Assembly (NCBI GenBank): GCA_013115135.1
Contig: JABANP010000090.1
Location: forward strand, 88,213 to 152,212
Direction of reading: 5' to 3'
DNA: 64,000 nt
From: Perkinsus olseni
Lineage: Eukaryota; Perkinsozoa; Perkinsida; Perkinsidae
How positions within the stretch are numbered: the first letter of the stretch is position 1; each line of letters opens with the position of its first letter. This document shows, one piece after another, positions 11,920 through 22,700 of the stretch. Under the pieces are notes generated by a model. It had not been told where the DNA came from. It searched no databases and saw only the letters and a program-made list of their open reading frames with translations. Position numbers and translations under genes: made by a program.

Positions 11920-13429
11920 TCAGTAAGTTTTATCAGTAATAATATCTAGGGCCTCACTAATGGCACTGACACCCTTCCTAACATCATCTTCGGTATTATA
12001 GGGCCCAAGGGAGAGCCTGAGGCTACCCTCCTCACCCAATGCTCGATGAAGTGGTATCGCACAGTGATGCCCAGCACGAAGACAGACGCCTTGCAGCCCG
12101 CTAGCAATCGTACCAATGTCGTTCGGATACACACCGTCAAAAGTCATCGACACTATAGGAGCCCCTCGATTGGCCTGAGGACCTCCGAGGGTTCGGCAGG
12201 GAATCTTCGATACTTCATCCAGGGTTATCGACAACAACTCCTCCTCGTTCTCTCTGATCTCTTCGCGATGGTCCATGATGTACTGAGCGGCAGCGGCCAT
12301 ACCAACGGCCTCGGCTAACGGCGGTGTACCTACGGACAGAGCAAACTGACTTCTAGGTTATTGGAAGAGGACTACCTGGTTCGTATCGCCACGGCGAATC
12401 AGTGTATCTGATATTGAGATCATCGTCGATGTCCTCCAAGGCGCCTCCTCCAGTAGTGGCTGGTAGAGGCAGCACCTTCAACGCCCGAGGAGACAGCCAA
12501 AGGACTCCAACTCCAGTTGGGCCGAACATCTTATGACTGGAGAAGACGATGGCGTCGACCCCCAACTCTTCGACATTGATTTCTTGATGAGGGACGCTCT
12601 GTGTACAGTCCAACACTATCAATGCTCTCGGTGCTCTACTCCGAACCAGCTTGCGAATCGCTTCGACGTCGGCCTCATGACCGGTAACATGGCTCACATG
12701 CACGAAAGATACCACCTTCACCCGGCCGTCGAGTTTGCTGGCGAGATCCTTCATGTCGATATCGGCCGTGTTCTGATCAATCTTGACCATCTCGGTCGTC
12801 GGGCATGCGGTGCTCCACGGAAGTATATTACTATGATGATCCATTTCCGTTACCAAAACTTTCCCATCTCTCAACAGACCATTCCTGGCCGCCATGCCCG
12901 CGAGCCTGTTAAGGCCATCGGTCGCCCCAGACGTTATCACAAGCCCTTCAATCCCCTTCGCTCCTATGAATTTCGCCATCGTCTCTCGCGATTTCTCCAG
13001 AGCTTCCGTTGCTCGCTCAGCGGCCAAGTGAGCGGAGCGATGCACATTCGAGTTCGTATTAGCGTAGAAGTGGTCCATCGAGTCCAGCACCACCTGGGGC
13101 TTCTGGGAAGTCGCTGCCGAATCCAAATACGTTAGCTGTTGGTTCGTGAAATACGGGAAGTCCTTCCGTAGAGCTGCCCGCGCCGCGACACCGATGAGAG
13201 CGATGAAGGCCAGCGAGCCCAGTCCATACCCGAAGCCCCCACCACCCCTCGGGGACGATCGAAACCGGAGGTTCGGATGGTACCGAACGCCCGAGCGGGC
13301 TGGTAGCACTGCCGTCGAGTGGACCCGAGATGGCGCTAAGAAAAAGGAGCTGACGACCAAGGTGGCGATCAAGGCCCAGCCAAAGATGGTAGCCACCACG
13401 ACCCCTCGTGAGCGGCTTCGGAAAGCCAT
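11920..13429 (-). CDS. sufS: Cysteine desulfurase, SufS type, plastid-targeted (copy A, intact)
   Basis: A PLP-dependent class V aminotransferase fold that removes sulfur from cysteine for Fe-S cluster assembly. The PLP-binding lysine is in SSHKMFGPTG, upstream landmarks are VITSGATDGLN and EMDHHSNILPW, and the active-site cysteine is in GHHCAIPLHRALG. Two exons: the frame ends at RYEPG, a 46-nt GT-AG intron is removed, and TPPLAEAVGMAAA follows. The stop is at 11,920. The leader has a strong hydrophobic segment (residues about 10-30) followed by a long Arg/Ser-rich stretch, the bipartite pattern of secondary-plastid proteins. The SUF system is the plastid Fe-S machinery in such protists, so action in a relic plastid is the likely role. 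It is the only undamaged copy in the window. Confidence 0.9.
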
Positions 13430-13680
13430 GGATGATCACAACTGTCATGACGTTCGCGCCGCTATCAACGCTCCATGCGGCACCTCCCGCCCTCAAACTC
13501 ACAATTCAACAACGCAAAAACTTAACTTATGAAATGGACAGATTTATCAGACTAGTCAAATGAAAAATGTCATCTACGATGAGTTACCGGGTGGCGGAAG
13601 ACGGGGGCGTTTTTTGAGCTCCCTTCGAGAGTTTCCTCTGCGACTGCCACCATCATCAACCCAACCATCAAAACGGACAC
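13430..13680. other. SufS-APX spacer (copy A)
   Basis: About 250 nt holding the SufS promoter and peroxidase 3' flank. Near-identical sequence recurs at 18,673-18,931. Confidence 0.4.
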
Positions 13681-14554
13681 TCAAACTTTAATGCCACCGT
13701 TTACAACGTACTGGCAGCCGAGTTCACTGAGTTTGATGTGAGCTTGGGCGTAGTCACATAGGAACTTATTATTGTCCTTGGCGTACATCTCAACGTACTT
13801 TCTGAATGACGGATCGGTGACGAGGCAATTATCACTTTCTAAGACAAGGAGGCCATTGTCAGTCTTGCTCTTTGCCTTAGCATCTTCAATGATGTTGACG
13901 AAGTACTCGTTGTCGAACTTGAGCCACTTCCTCGCCCAGGAACGGCCGCCCTTCATACCGATGCCTTCTTTGCCGTCATTACGAGCAATGTTGCTGCCAT
14001 TGGTGTACTGAGTACCATGACCAGCCGCCTCCTCAACGGTTCCAGAGCGGTCCTTGAAGGCCCTACCAATAGTATGCGCACCGGACAGGATGACAATCTC
14101 CTGGTCGTTGAAGCCCATACGGTAGAAGATCTTCCTCAGATGGTCAGCCCCCTCAGGGTTGGGTAGTCTCCCTTCAGGAGGGCACTCCTCCGGTCCAGAG
14201 ATATCTTTCCTGCCGAACTTCATCTTGGGGATGATATCGGGGCCACCACAGTGCTTCAAGGCACACGCCGAAGCCAACTGGATGGCTAGCACCGCCACAC
14301 TTTGGCCAGGGGAGGGACTTATCGTAGGTGCCACTGTCATGCCAGGCGAAGCGGACAATAATAGGGTCGCAGTTGAGCCTGTCGATCATGGCCGTCAATT
14401 CATCAGCCATGGCTCTGATGTCCTTGGCGTACTGGGCCGTGTCAACCTCACCACTGGTAGTAGTGGACGCGGGCCTGACGGCCTGTCTATTGGCAGCTGC
14501 GGCCGGCACAGCCTTGGACGTGCTACCTCTGCAAGAATCACAGATGTTACCCAT
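13681..14554 (-). pseudogene. Ascorbate peroxidase copy A, inactivated by a 116-bp deletion
   Basis: The N-terminus (ATG 14,554; MGNICDSCRGS) and the distal haem-pocket motif RFAWHDSGTYDKS are intact. The proximal part, with the haem ligand histidine in LSGAHTIGRAFKDR and the C-terminus ending GGIKV, is also intact. Between them, at about 14,286-14,290, the sequence jumps from LPWPKCGGA into the wrong frame. Compared with copy B, bases equivalent to 19,538-19,653 (116 bp, not a multiple of three) are missing. The deletion removes the GGIIYDVEL to SWAD region and shifts the frame, so no full protein can be made unless an unusual splice rescues it. Confidence 0.8.
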
Positions 14555-15288
14555 GAATGAATGCCTAAAAGGCTAATGGAATGGATAACCTAAAGTCTCA
14601 AAGCCTATCAAGAACTTCGAGGAACAAAAACAGAAACTACCACAACGACTCAACGCTCTTTCCTTCGAGGAACGCTAAGGGAATACAGCTCACTTCTCAG
14701 CAAACTCATTGCAGACGAGTAAACAGTAGTCTAGCGTCACGAACACAAGACAGTTGTCATCCTTTCAGGATAGTAGGGCTGTTGTAATTGATTCCAGCTA
14801 ATCAGCGGTGAGTTCCGGTGAACTTGTGCCATGAGTGAATACAACGACCTCCGCAGGAGCCACGGGGCGAATCAGCGATACAGGTTTTCCGAGGACACAG
14901 GCTCTGCAGACAACCGTACGGGCACCCACGACATGCTCTGCTTCAGGTATCATGCGGGGCGTTCAGTTTTGTTACGCCTCACCATGCTAAAGCAGAGTCA
15001 AGGTATTACGGTTCGAAGATCATAACCGTTCATCAACCTCACTAATAGTGACTCACTATGCTGGTAATAGGAAAAGTATCACCAAGGAATGAGGGCGTCT
15101 GTGTTAGTAAGGAGTGAGTAACCAGTAACCCGAACTGTTACCCAAGTGAAGGCTGCCGACCAAGGCCAGGTTGTTATTCAAGGCCAAGATCCCATCCAAG
15201 GGCATGCTGCCCTCAAGAGAGCTCGCGCGGTTTACCCAATCCACGTGCGGTCTGACTGACGATTCAGATATTTACTGACAGTTTCAAA
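14555..15288. other. Duplicated upstream flank of APX copy A
   Basis: Matches 19,923-20,480 closely as far as about 15,080. It probably holds the peroxidase promoter. No gene seen. Confidence 0.45.
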
Positions 15289-15669
15289 TTATTCCGCAAG
15301 TGAGCTCTTGGCAGATACAGTGAGCGATATAATTTGATCTTTCCTAACTTTAACAAAGACAAGAGGGGGGATATATTTTCTCTTGTCTTTGCCGCCAAGA
15401 ATGAGCTCACCCGCGGGGTGTTCAGTGACAACAAGATGCAAAGAAAAATAACGTTTTCTGACGAGCCGCGTTGACTTGGACCGGTCCATCAGCTGCTGCA
15501 TCAGAGGGGCGTACGGCTTCATGCGAGCGTACGGAGGTGCCAGGCCGAGGCTGGCGAAGGGACGGCCCTCCGCGCCAGCGATCAATCCGAAGCTGATATC
15601 GTTCTCAGTGGCAGTACCGACCACCTCAGAGTGCTCGAAAACGGTCATATTTTCACCATCGTCTGACAT
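15289..15669 (-). pseudogene. Fragment of a secreted aspartyl protease
   Basis: This frame matches the central part of the protease at 5831-6944 very closely, including NDISFGLIAGAEGRPF, YAPLMQQLMDRSKS and ELILGGKDKR. Both catalytic Asp motifs and the signal peptide are missing. It is a truncated relic left beside the second X-SufS-APX block. Confidence 0.75.
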
Positions 15670-15832
15670 GGTCTCACATTGACCAACAGGCTAACACAAG
15701 TTGAATGACGTCACAGACTATCACAGCAACATCATCATCATGCATGACTTCATTCACATTATCCCTCGACGTAATGTATTCGCAGAACAGGTCGATAATA
15801 ATAGGGATTATCAGACAATTGATGAGGCAGTA

Positions 15833-16681
15833 CTAACCGCACTCGACCCCATTGAAGCGTGGACTGTATATAAAGGTCACGTCGGTTTGCTCTCTAAACA
15901 TCCATTGTTCATCACGAGCAACATCGATGGCCTCCTTGGTTTTTGAGAATATTAGACACAAGTTTTGGAATGTTTCGAATGTCTTCTTCAGAGCCTCTTC
16001 AACAAGTGGACAGAAATCCTTCATTCCCTCCGAGACTGCCTCCAGCTGGCTCACGTCGAAATACGTTGTTTTAAGATACCCAGCAAACTCGCGAAAGCGT
16101 TTGACTATGTGGACGAAAGTCGATTTGTCAAGGTTTGCCAGTGGATCCAATCCAGTCTTTGCAGGAGGAGCCGCATGCCTGAACTCAAAATTCGTATCAT
16201 TTCTTTTGCTTTGATCTCCATAAGCTTTCAGTTTGCCTTCATCACTGAAACACATGAAGCCACGCTCCAATCATGCTGACATCATGCCCGGTCTCTGGCT
16301 CACAATTTTGCCGTAAACGCATCATGTTCCTCAGTCTTGGGACAAGCGACGAAAGCGGTACTTGTGTCTTCTCCCTCCTGGACCACGACGTTCAAAGCTG
16401 ACCAATTATCTGATCCCTTCTTCCCATTATTGAACTTGCAGACTCCTGCGGGATCAGAAATAGCAATGTAACCGTTGCGGAGGGGAGGGAAATCCTGCAA
16501 ACAGCAGCAGCCGACTACTGCCACCCGTGTGAAAACCCCGGCAGAAAATTTTCGAACTGTATGTAGTTGTTCTTACGTCATTGTGAGGCGACACTGCGGA
16601 GCTGATGGCGTTACCGAGGGGCAAGTTCGTAATCATAACAGCCGCGACTGATGCTCCAATGAAGGTATTTCTAGTCGGCAT
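15833..16681 (-). CDS. Secreted protein of family X, copy X3
   Basis: Same three-exon plan as X2. The signal exon (ATG at 16,681; MPTRNTFIGASVAAVMITN) is followed by a donor GTAAGA. Exon 2 (about 16,499-16,305) runs DFPPLRNGY to FVACPKTEEHDAFTAK. Exon 3 (about 16,245-15,833) runs SDEGKLKAYGDQSK through EGMKDFCPLVEEALKK to a stop. The donor and acceptor for intron 2 are GTGAGC and TTTCAG. Conserved cysteines include those in GVCKF, ACPK and DFCPL. No known domain; function unknown. Confidence 0.6.
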
Positions 16682-17159
16682 TCGAGGGATCATTCTCAAC
16701 ACTGCATGAGGGCATCATCGAGACCGCACTTTGAGGGTCCGATTCGAGCTCGGTGTACAGGAGTAGTGGAAGCCTTGTTGGCGTTCTCAAGAGGCTCTGA
16801 AGCGTCCTCGTTACATCTCGGGGCGATACTGGAAATCCATCTACGGGCAAGTAAATTGCGCGCATCATTCTGATCGGATGTTGACTGGAAGAGTCCAGCG
16901 TTGGGTGCCACGGACCAATAGTTCGGAATAAGGATATGGGCAGTACCATACGATGAAGGAACCCCATATTGTATCAATCATTATTTTCACGGTTGCGCGT
17001 GTTTCACAGCAGACCACCGAAGATGGTCTCTGAAACAGTGCTTGTCTGAGTTACGCTCGAGGCTCGCTTGACGTGGCAACGATGATGCCAAACATCGTCT
17101 TTGCATGCAACGGCAGCGCCTTCCTGGCCACTCAACAATAACCCAACATCTCCCATACG
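16682..17159. other. Duplicated spacer between X3 and SufS copy B
   Basis: Counterpart of 11,442-11,919. No independent gene supported. Confidence 0.45.
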
Positions 17160-18672
17160 TCAGTAAGTTTTATCAGTAATAATATCTAGGGCTTCACTAA
17201 TGGCATTAACGCCCTTCCTAACATCATCTTCGGTATTATAGGGCCCAAGGGAGAGCCTAAGGCTACCCTTCTCACCCAACGCCCGATGGAGCGGTATCGC
17301 ACAGTGATGCCCAGCTCGGAGACAGACGCCTTGCAGCCCGCTAGCAATCGTACCAATGTCATTGGGATAAACACCGTCAAAAGTCATCGACACTATTGGA
17401 GCGCCTCGATTGGCCTGTGCACCTCCGAGGGTTCGGCAGGGAATCTTCGATACTTCATCCAGGGTTATCGACAACAACTCCTCCTCATTCTGTCTGATCT
17501 CTTCGCGATGGTCCATAATGTACTGAGCGGCAGCGGCCATACCAACGGCCTCGGCTAACGGCGGTGTACCTACGGACAGAGCAGACTGACTTCAAGGGCT
17601 TTGGAAGAGGACTACCTGGTTCGTATCGCCACGGCGCATCGGTGTATCTGATATTGAGATCATCGTCAATGTCCTCCAGGGCCCCTCCTCCAGTAGTGGC
17701 TGGTAGAGGCAGCACCTTCAAAGCTCGAGGAGACAGCCAGAGGACTCCAACTCCAGTTGAGCCGAACATCTTATGACTGGAGAAGACTATGGCGTCGACC
17801 CCCAACTCTTCGACGTTGATTTCTTGATGAGGGACGCTCTGTGTACAGTCCAACACTATCAATGCTTTCGGTGCTCTACTCCGAACCAGCTTGCGGATCG
17901 CTTCGACGTCGGCCTCATGACCGGTAACATGGCTCACATGCACGAAAGATACCACCTTCACCCGGCCGTCGAGTTTCCTGGCGAGGTCCTTCATGTCGAT
18001 ATCGGCCGTGTTCTCATCAATCTTGACCATCTCGGTCGTCGGGCATGCGGTGCTCCACGGAAGTATATTACTATGATGATCCATTTCCGTTACCAAAACT
18101 TTCCCATCTCCCAAGAGACCATTCCTGGCCGCCATGCCCGCGAGCCTGTTAAGGCCATCGGTCGCCCCAGACGTTATCACAAGCCCTTCAATCCCCTTCG
18201 CTCCTATGAATTTCGCCATCGTCTCTCGCGATTTCTCAAGAGCTTCCGTTGCTCGCTCAGCGGCCAAGTGAGCGGAGCGATGCACATTCGAGTTCTGGTA
18301 TTAGCGTAGAAGTCATCCATCGAGTCCAACACTACCTGGGGCTTCTGGGAAGTCGCTGCCGAATCCAAATACGTCAGCTGCTGATTCGTGAAATACGGGA
18401 AGTCCTTCCGTAGAGCTGCCCGCGCCGCGACACCGATGAGAGCGATGAAGGCCAGCGAGCCCAGTCCATACCCGAAGCCCTCGTCAACCCTCGGGGACGA
18501 TCGAAACCGGAGGTTCGAATGGTACGGAACGCCCGAGCCGGCTGGTAGCACTGCCGTCGAGTGGACCCGAGATGGCGCTAAGAAAAAGGAGTTGACAACC
18601 CAGGTGGCTATCAAGGCCCAGCCAAAGATGGCAGCCACCACGACCCCTTCGTGAGCGGCTTCGGAAAGGCAT
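17160..18672 (-). pseudogene. Cysteine desulfurase SufS copy B, two frameshifts
   Basis: DNA nearly identical to copy A, with the same 46-nt intron and the same catalytic Lys and Cys codons. Two differences break it. An extra T at about 18,648-18,649, just after the start, throws MPFRSRSRR out of frame. A two-base difference at about 18,293-18,297 changes the NSNVHRSAHL region, splitting the enzyme into two frames (17,485-18,285 and 18,204-18,641). Unless these are assembly errors, copy B cannot make the full enzyme. An internal start at 18,641 could restore the leader but not the second break. Confidence 0.75.
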
Positions 18673-18931
18673 GGATTATCACAACTGTCATGACTATCGC
18701 GCCGCTATCAACGCCCCCGGCGGCGTCTCCCGCCCTCAAAAAACTCACAATTCAACAACGCAAAAACTCAACTTATGAAATGGACAGATTTATCAGACTA
18801 GTCAAATGAAAAATGTCATCTACGATGAGTTACCGGTGGCGGAAGACGAGAGCGTTTTTGAGCTCCCTTCGAGAGTTTCCTCTACGACTACCACCAACCA
18901 TCATCATCAACCCAACCATCAAAACGGATAC

Positions 18932-19922
18932 TCAGACTTTAATGCCACCGTTTACAACGTACTGGCAGCCGAGTTCGCTGAGTTTGATGTGAGCTTGGGC
19001 GTAGTCACATAGGAACTTATTATTGTCCTTGGCGTACATCTCAACGTACTTTCTGAATGACGGATCGGTGACGAGGCAATTATCACTTTCTAAGACAAGG
19101 AGGCCATTGTCAGTCTTGCTCTTTGCCTTAGCATCTTCAATGATGTTGACGAAGTACTCGTTGTCGAACTTGAGCCACTTCCTCGCCCAGGAACGGCCGC
19201 CCTTCATACCGATGCCTTCTTTGCCGTCATTACGAGCAATGTTGCTGCCATTGGTGTACTGAGTACCATGACCAGCCGCCTCCTCAACGGTTCCAGAGCG
19301 GTCCTTGAAGGCCCTACCAATAGTATGAGCACCGGACAGGACGACAATCTCCTGGTCGTTGAAGCCCATACGGTAGAAGATCTTCCTCAGATGGTCAGCC
19401 CCCTCAGGGTTGGGTAGTCTCCCTTCAGGAGGGCATTCCTCAGGTCCGGAGATATCCTTTCCGGCCGAACTTCATGTAAGGGATGATATCAGGGCCACCA
19501 CTGTGCTTCAAGGCACACGCTGAAGCCAACTGGATGGTATCAGCCCAGGAAACGCCAGGGTACTTCGCCTTGATAGGCTGAAGAAACTTCAACGCCTTCG
19601 GTAAGCCAGCATTGGCACCGTGAGACAGCTCCACGTCATAGATGATACCACCACTAGCACCGCCACACTGTGGCCAGGGGAGGGACTTATCGTAGGTGCC
19701 ACTGTCATGCCAGGCAAAGCGGACAATAATAGGGTCGCAGTTGAGCCTGTCGATCATGGCCGTCAATTCATCAGCCATGGCCCTGATGTCCTTAGCGTAC
19801 TGGGCCGTGTCAACCTCACCACTGGTAGTAGTGGACGCGGGCCTGACGACCTGTCTATTGGCAGCTGCGGCCGGCACAGGCTTGGACGTGCTACCTCTGC
19901 AAGAATCACAGATGTTACCCAT
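18932..19922 (-). pseudogene. Ascorbate peroxidase copy B, single-base frameshift
   Basis: It retains the full central region that copy A lost (GGIIYDVELSHGANAG, SWADTIQLASACAL). The distal RFAWHDSGTYDKS and proximal LSGAHTIGRAFKDR haem motifs are also present. An extra T in the run at about 19,457-19,460 shifts the frame after MKFGRK, so the two halves lie in different frames. The N-terminus MGNICDSC has Gly2 and two nearby cysteines, which would suit N-myristoylation plus palmitoylation. Either a young pseudogene or a sequence error in a short homopolymer. Confidence 0.75.
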
Positions 19923-21259
19923 GAATGAATGTTGCCTGAAAGGCTGATGGAATGGATAACCTAAAGTCACAAAGGCTCTCAAAGATCCAGCGCCTAGGAA
20001 CAAGACCAGAAACTACCACAACGACTCAACGCTCTTTCCTTCGAGGAACGCTAAAGGAAACTCAGCAAACTCATTGCAGACGAGTAAACAGTATTCTAGC
20101 GTCATGAACACAAGAAAGTTGTCATCTTTTCAGGATAGTAGGGCTGTTGTAATTGATTCCAGCTAGTCAACGGTGAGTTCCGGTGAACTTGTGCCATGAG
20201 TGAATACAACGACCTTCGCAGGAGCCACGGGGCGAATCAGCGATACAGGTTTTCCCAGGAAACAGGCTCTGCAGACAACCGTACGGGCACCCACGACATG
20301 CTCTGCTTCAGATATCATGCGGGGTGTTCAGTTTTGTTACGCCTCACCATGCTAAAGCAGAGTCAAGGTAATACGGTTCGAAGATCATAACCGTTCATCA
20401 ACGTCACTAATAGTGACTCACTATGCTGGTAATAGGAAAAGGCAGGAGGGCAAGGAGTGAGGGCGTCTGTGTTAAAAAGGATGGTCCCTCAAATATTTCA
20501 CTCGGATCATCATTTTCGTTGCGAGTGACGGCGATTTTTGTGGCGCGTGACAGAGATTCTTGCGGCGCGCGTGAAGATGAAGGGCGCTTTCTGTGACGCG
20601 TGACAGGTTCTTTCACATTCTCTCAGAGTTTTTGTATCAGCTGACCCGGACAGTTTAAGTGATTAATATATTGTTGATGACGGCACTTGCTACGCCTAGA
20701 TGCTCATAGACGTTTGATAGCTCTCCCTTCCGGGTTCTAAACGCTATTTTCCGCTAATTTATTTACTCGACGTAAGCTTGTGGGGGGTACTGCAGTGACT
20801 GAGCAAGAAATCTCCTGTGGAATCCTGAAGCTGTCGATGGGTTACTTCTATGATTTCCTCGTGGCTCTGAAACAAGGAGACTGGGTGGCGGCCCTAGAGC
20901 CTAAAAGGTCACGCCGCAACCAATGTGCCAAGAAGAAGGGCAAAGGCTCACGGAGCCTGATAATAGGCGGCACCTGTGTTTAGACTCAGGACTGGGAAGA
21001 ACACAACAGCGGATGGCTGAAGATACTAACTGTGACGACTAATAGGCGATGACAATCATGACGTCGTATGCCGCTCGTCCTCACAGCGATCTAAAAACTA
21101 CCTTCTGAAATTGATATGAAACAAGTCGGAGACATTGGTGCCTTTTTGACACGCAACACACCTCCCACTTGGCGACAAGACCATCGGAATGTCGCCCGAC
21201 TAGAAAGTTTTGGCGAGCTCAGAGATTGACGACCATCGGGGATGGTGCTATTGAATGTT
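19923..21259. other. Flank of APX copy B and unique spacer before APX C
   Basis: Up to about 20,480 this repeats the flank of copy A. From there to 21,259 the sequence is unique. A plus-strand frame at 20,780-20,983 has a basic C-terminus but no recognisable features, and I do not support it as a gene. Confidence 0.4.
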
Positions 21260-22456
21260 TCATACCTTGATGCCACCATCAACGATATATTCACAGCCCA
21301 GTTCACTCAGCTTGATATGCGCTTTTTCATAATCTTTTAAAAACTTGTCGTTGTCCTCGGCGTATATCTCGACGTACTCTCTGAATGAGAGGTCGGAGAC
21401 GAGCGCGTTGTCGCTCTCGAGCACCAGCAAGCCAGTGTCATCTTCGGAGTCCCTCAGCGCATCTTCCATGATGTTGATAAAGAACTCGTTGTCAAACTTG
21501 AGCCATTTCCTCGCCCAGGAACGGCCGCCCTTCATACCGATGCCTTCTTTGCCGTCAAGGCGGGCGACTTTATCTCCGCTAGTGTATTGAGTACCATGAC
21601 CAGCCGCCTCCTCAACGGTTCCGGAGCGGTCCTTGAAGGCCCTACCAATAGTATGCGCACCGGACAGGACGACAATCTCCTGGTCGTTGAAGCCCATACG
21701 GTAGAAGATCTGCCTCAGATGGTCAGCCCCCTCAGGGTTGGGTAGTCTCCCCTCAGGAGGGCACTCCTCCGGTCCAGAGATATCCTTCCGGCCGAACTTC
21801 ATCTTGGGGATGATATCGGGGCCACCACAGTGCTTCAAGGCACACGCCGAAGCCAACTGGATGAGATCAGCCCAGGAAACAAGAGGGTACTTTGCCTTGA
21901 TAGGCTCCAAGTACCTCCGAGCTTTGGCCAGCCCAGCGTTGGCTTCGTGCTTGAGCTCCACATCATAGATGATACCACCACTAGCACCGCCACACTGTGG
22001 CCAGGGAAGGGACTTATCGTAGGTGCCACTGTCATGCCAGGCAAAGCGGACGATGATAGGGTCGCAGTTGAGGTCATCGATCATGGCCGTCAGTTCATCA
22101 GCCATGGCTCTGAGGTCCTTAGCGTACTGCTCAGGATCAACGCTTGTAGTGTCGGTCGATGCCATACTAAGAGGTTGGACAACTGACAGAAACTGGGCAG
22201 CGGCGGCGGCGCGAAGCAGACCGGTTCCATTAGGGATTCGCTGTACAGCCCCAGCCGAGGGGGCAGGCGATCGTACCAGTGGTCCGGGACCACACCTGAG
22301 TATCCCCACGACACGTATGCCTGGGCCGTCACCAGTTCGTGAGACGCGGATTCCGCACGCATGAGCACGGCGGAGCGATGCAGGCCGATGGCGCGCCTCT
22401 TCCTCAAGGGAGCGCCGTAGACACTGTGTTGCTTCTCCGTTGTTTCTCATAGTCAA
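21260..22456 (-). CDS. Ascorbate peroxidase, intact copy C with a long N-terminal extension
   Basis: A class I haem peroxidase that reduces hydrogen peroxide using ascorbate. One uninterrupted frame carries the distal RFAWHDSGTYDKS (Arg, Trp, His) and the proximal haem-ligand histidine in VVLSGAHTIGRAFKDR. It ends CEYIVDGGIKV. The catalytic domain starts around MASTDTTSVDPEQYAKD. The preceding 97 residues are Arg/Ala/Pro-rich and could be an organelle-targeting leader, or the real start may be the internal ATG at about 22,163. The C-terminal quarter has diverged from copies A and B (EDALRDSEDDTG versus EDAKAKSKTDNG), so it is an older paralogue and the only functional-looking peroxidase here. 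Confidence 0.9.
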   Translation of the reverse strand: MTMRNNGEATQCLRRSLEEEARHRPASLRRAHACGIRVSRTGDGPGIRVVGILRCGPGPLVRSPAPSAGAVQRIPNGTGLLRAAAAAQFLSVVQPLSMASTDTTSVDPEQYAKDLRAMADELTAMIDDLNCDPIIVRFAWHDSGTYDKSLPWPQCGGASGGIIYDVELKHEANAGLAKARRYLEPIKAKYPLVSWADLIQLASACALKHCGGPDIIPKMKFGRKDISGPEECPPEGRLPNPEGADHLRQIFYRMGFNDQEIVVLSGAHTIGRAFKDRSGTVEEAAGHGTQYTSGDKVARLDGKEGIGMKGGRSWARKWLKFDNEFFINIMEDALRDSEDDTGLLVLESDNALVSDLSFREYVEIYAEDNDKFLKDYEKAHIKLSELGCEYIVDGGIKV

Positions 22457-22700
22457 CGCGAGGCGAGAAGGAGTGTAAAGTCTTCTACTTTCCCAAGCTT
22501 ACTCTCTCGAGGGGAATCAGCTATGCACGCATGCTCAAGACGATCGGCGCATAATGAGTAACACACTGGCGCCTTCGGGTGGTACTGCAGGCGATGATCT
22601 CCGAACACTCAGTGGCCCGACGACCACTCCCAATCCCTGTCCGCTATTGCCACTGACACTCAAGAATGATCAAGCTGACAATCTACTGTACTAGGGATGC

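Noticed and set aside
12533..13135. 200-codon plus-strand frame over SufS
   Set aside because: It is an antisense shadow of the conserved cysteine desulfurase; the copy at 17,773-18,309 is a shadow in the same way.
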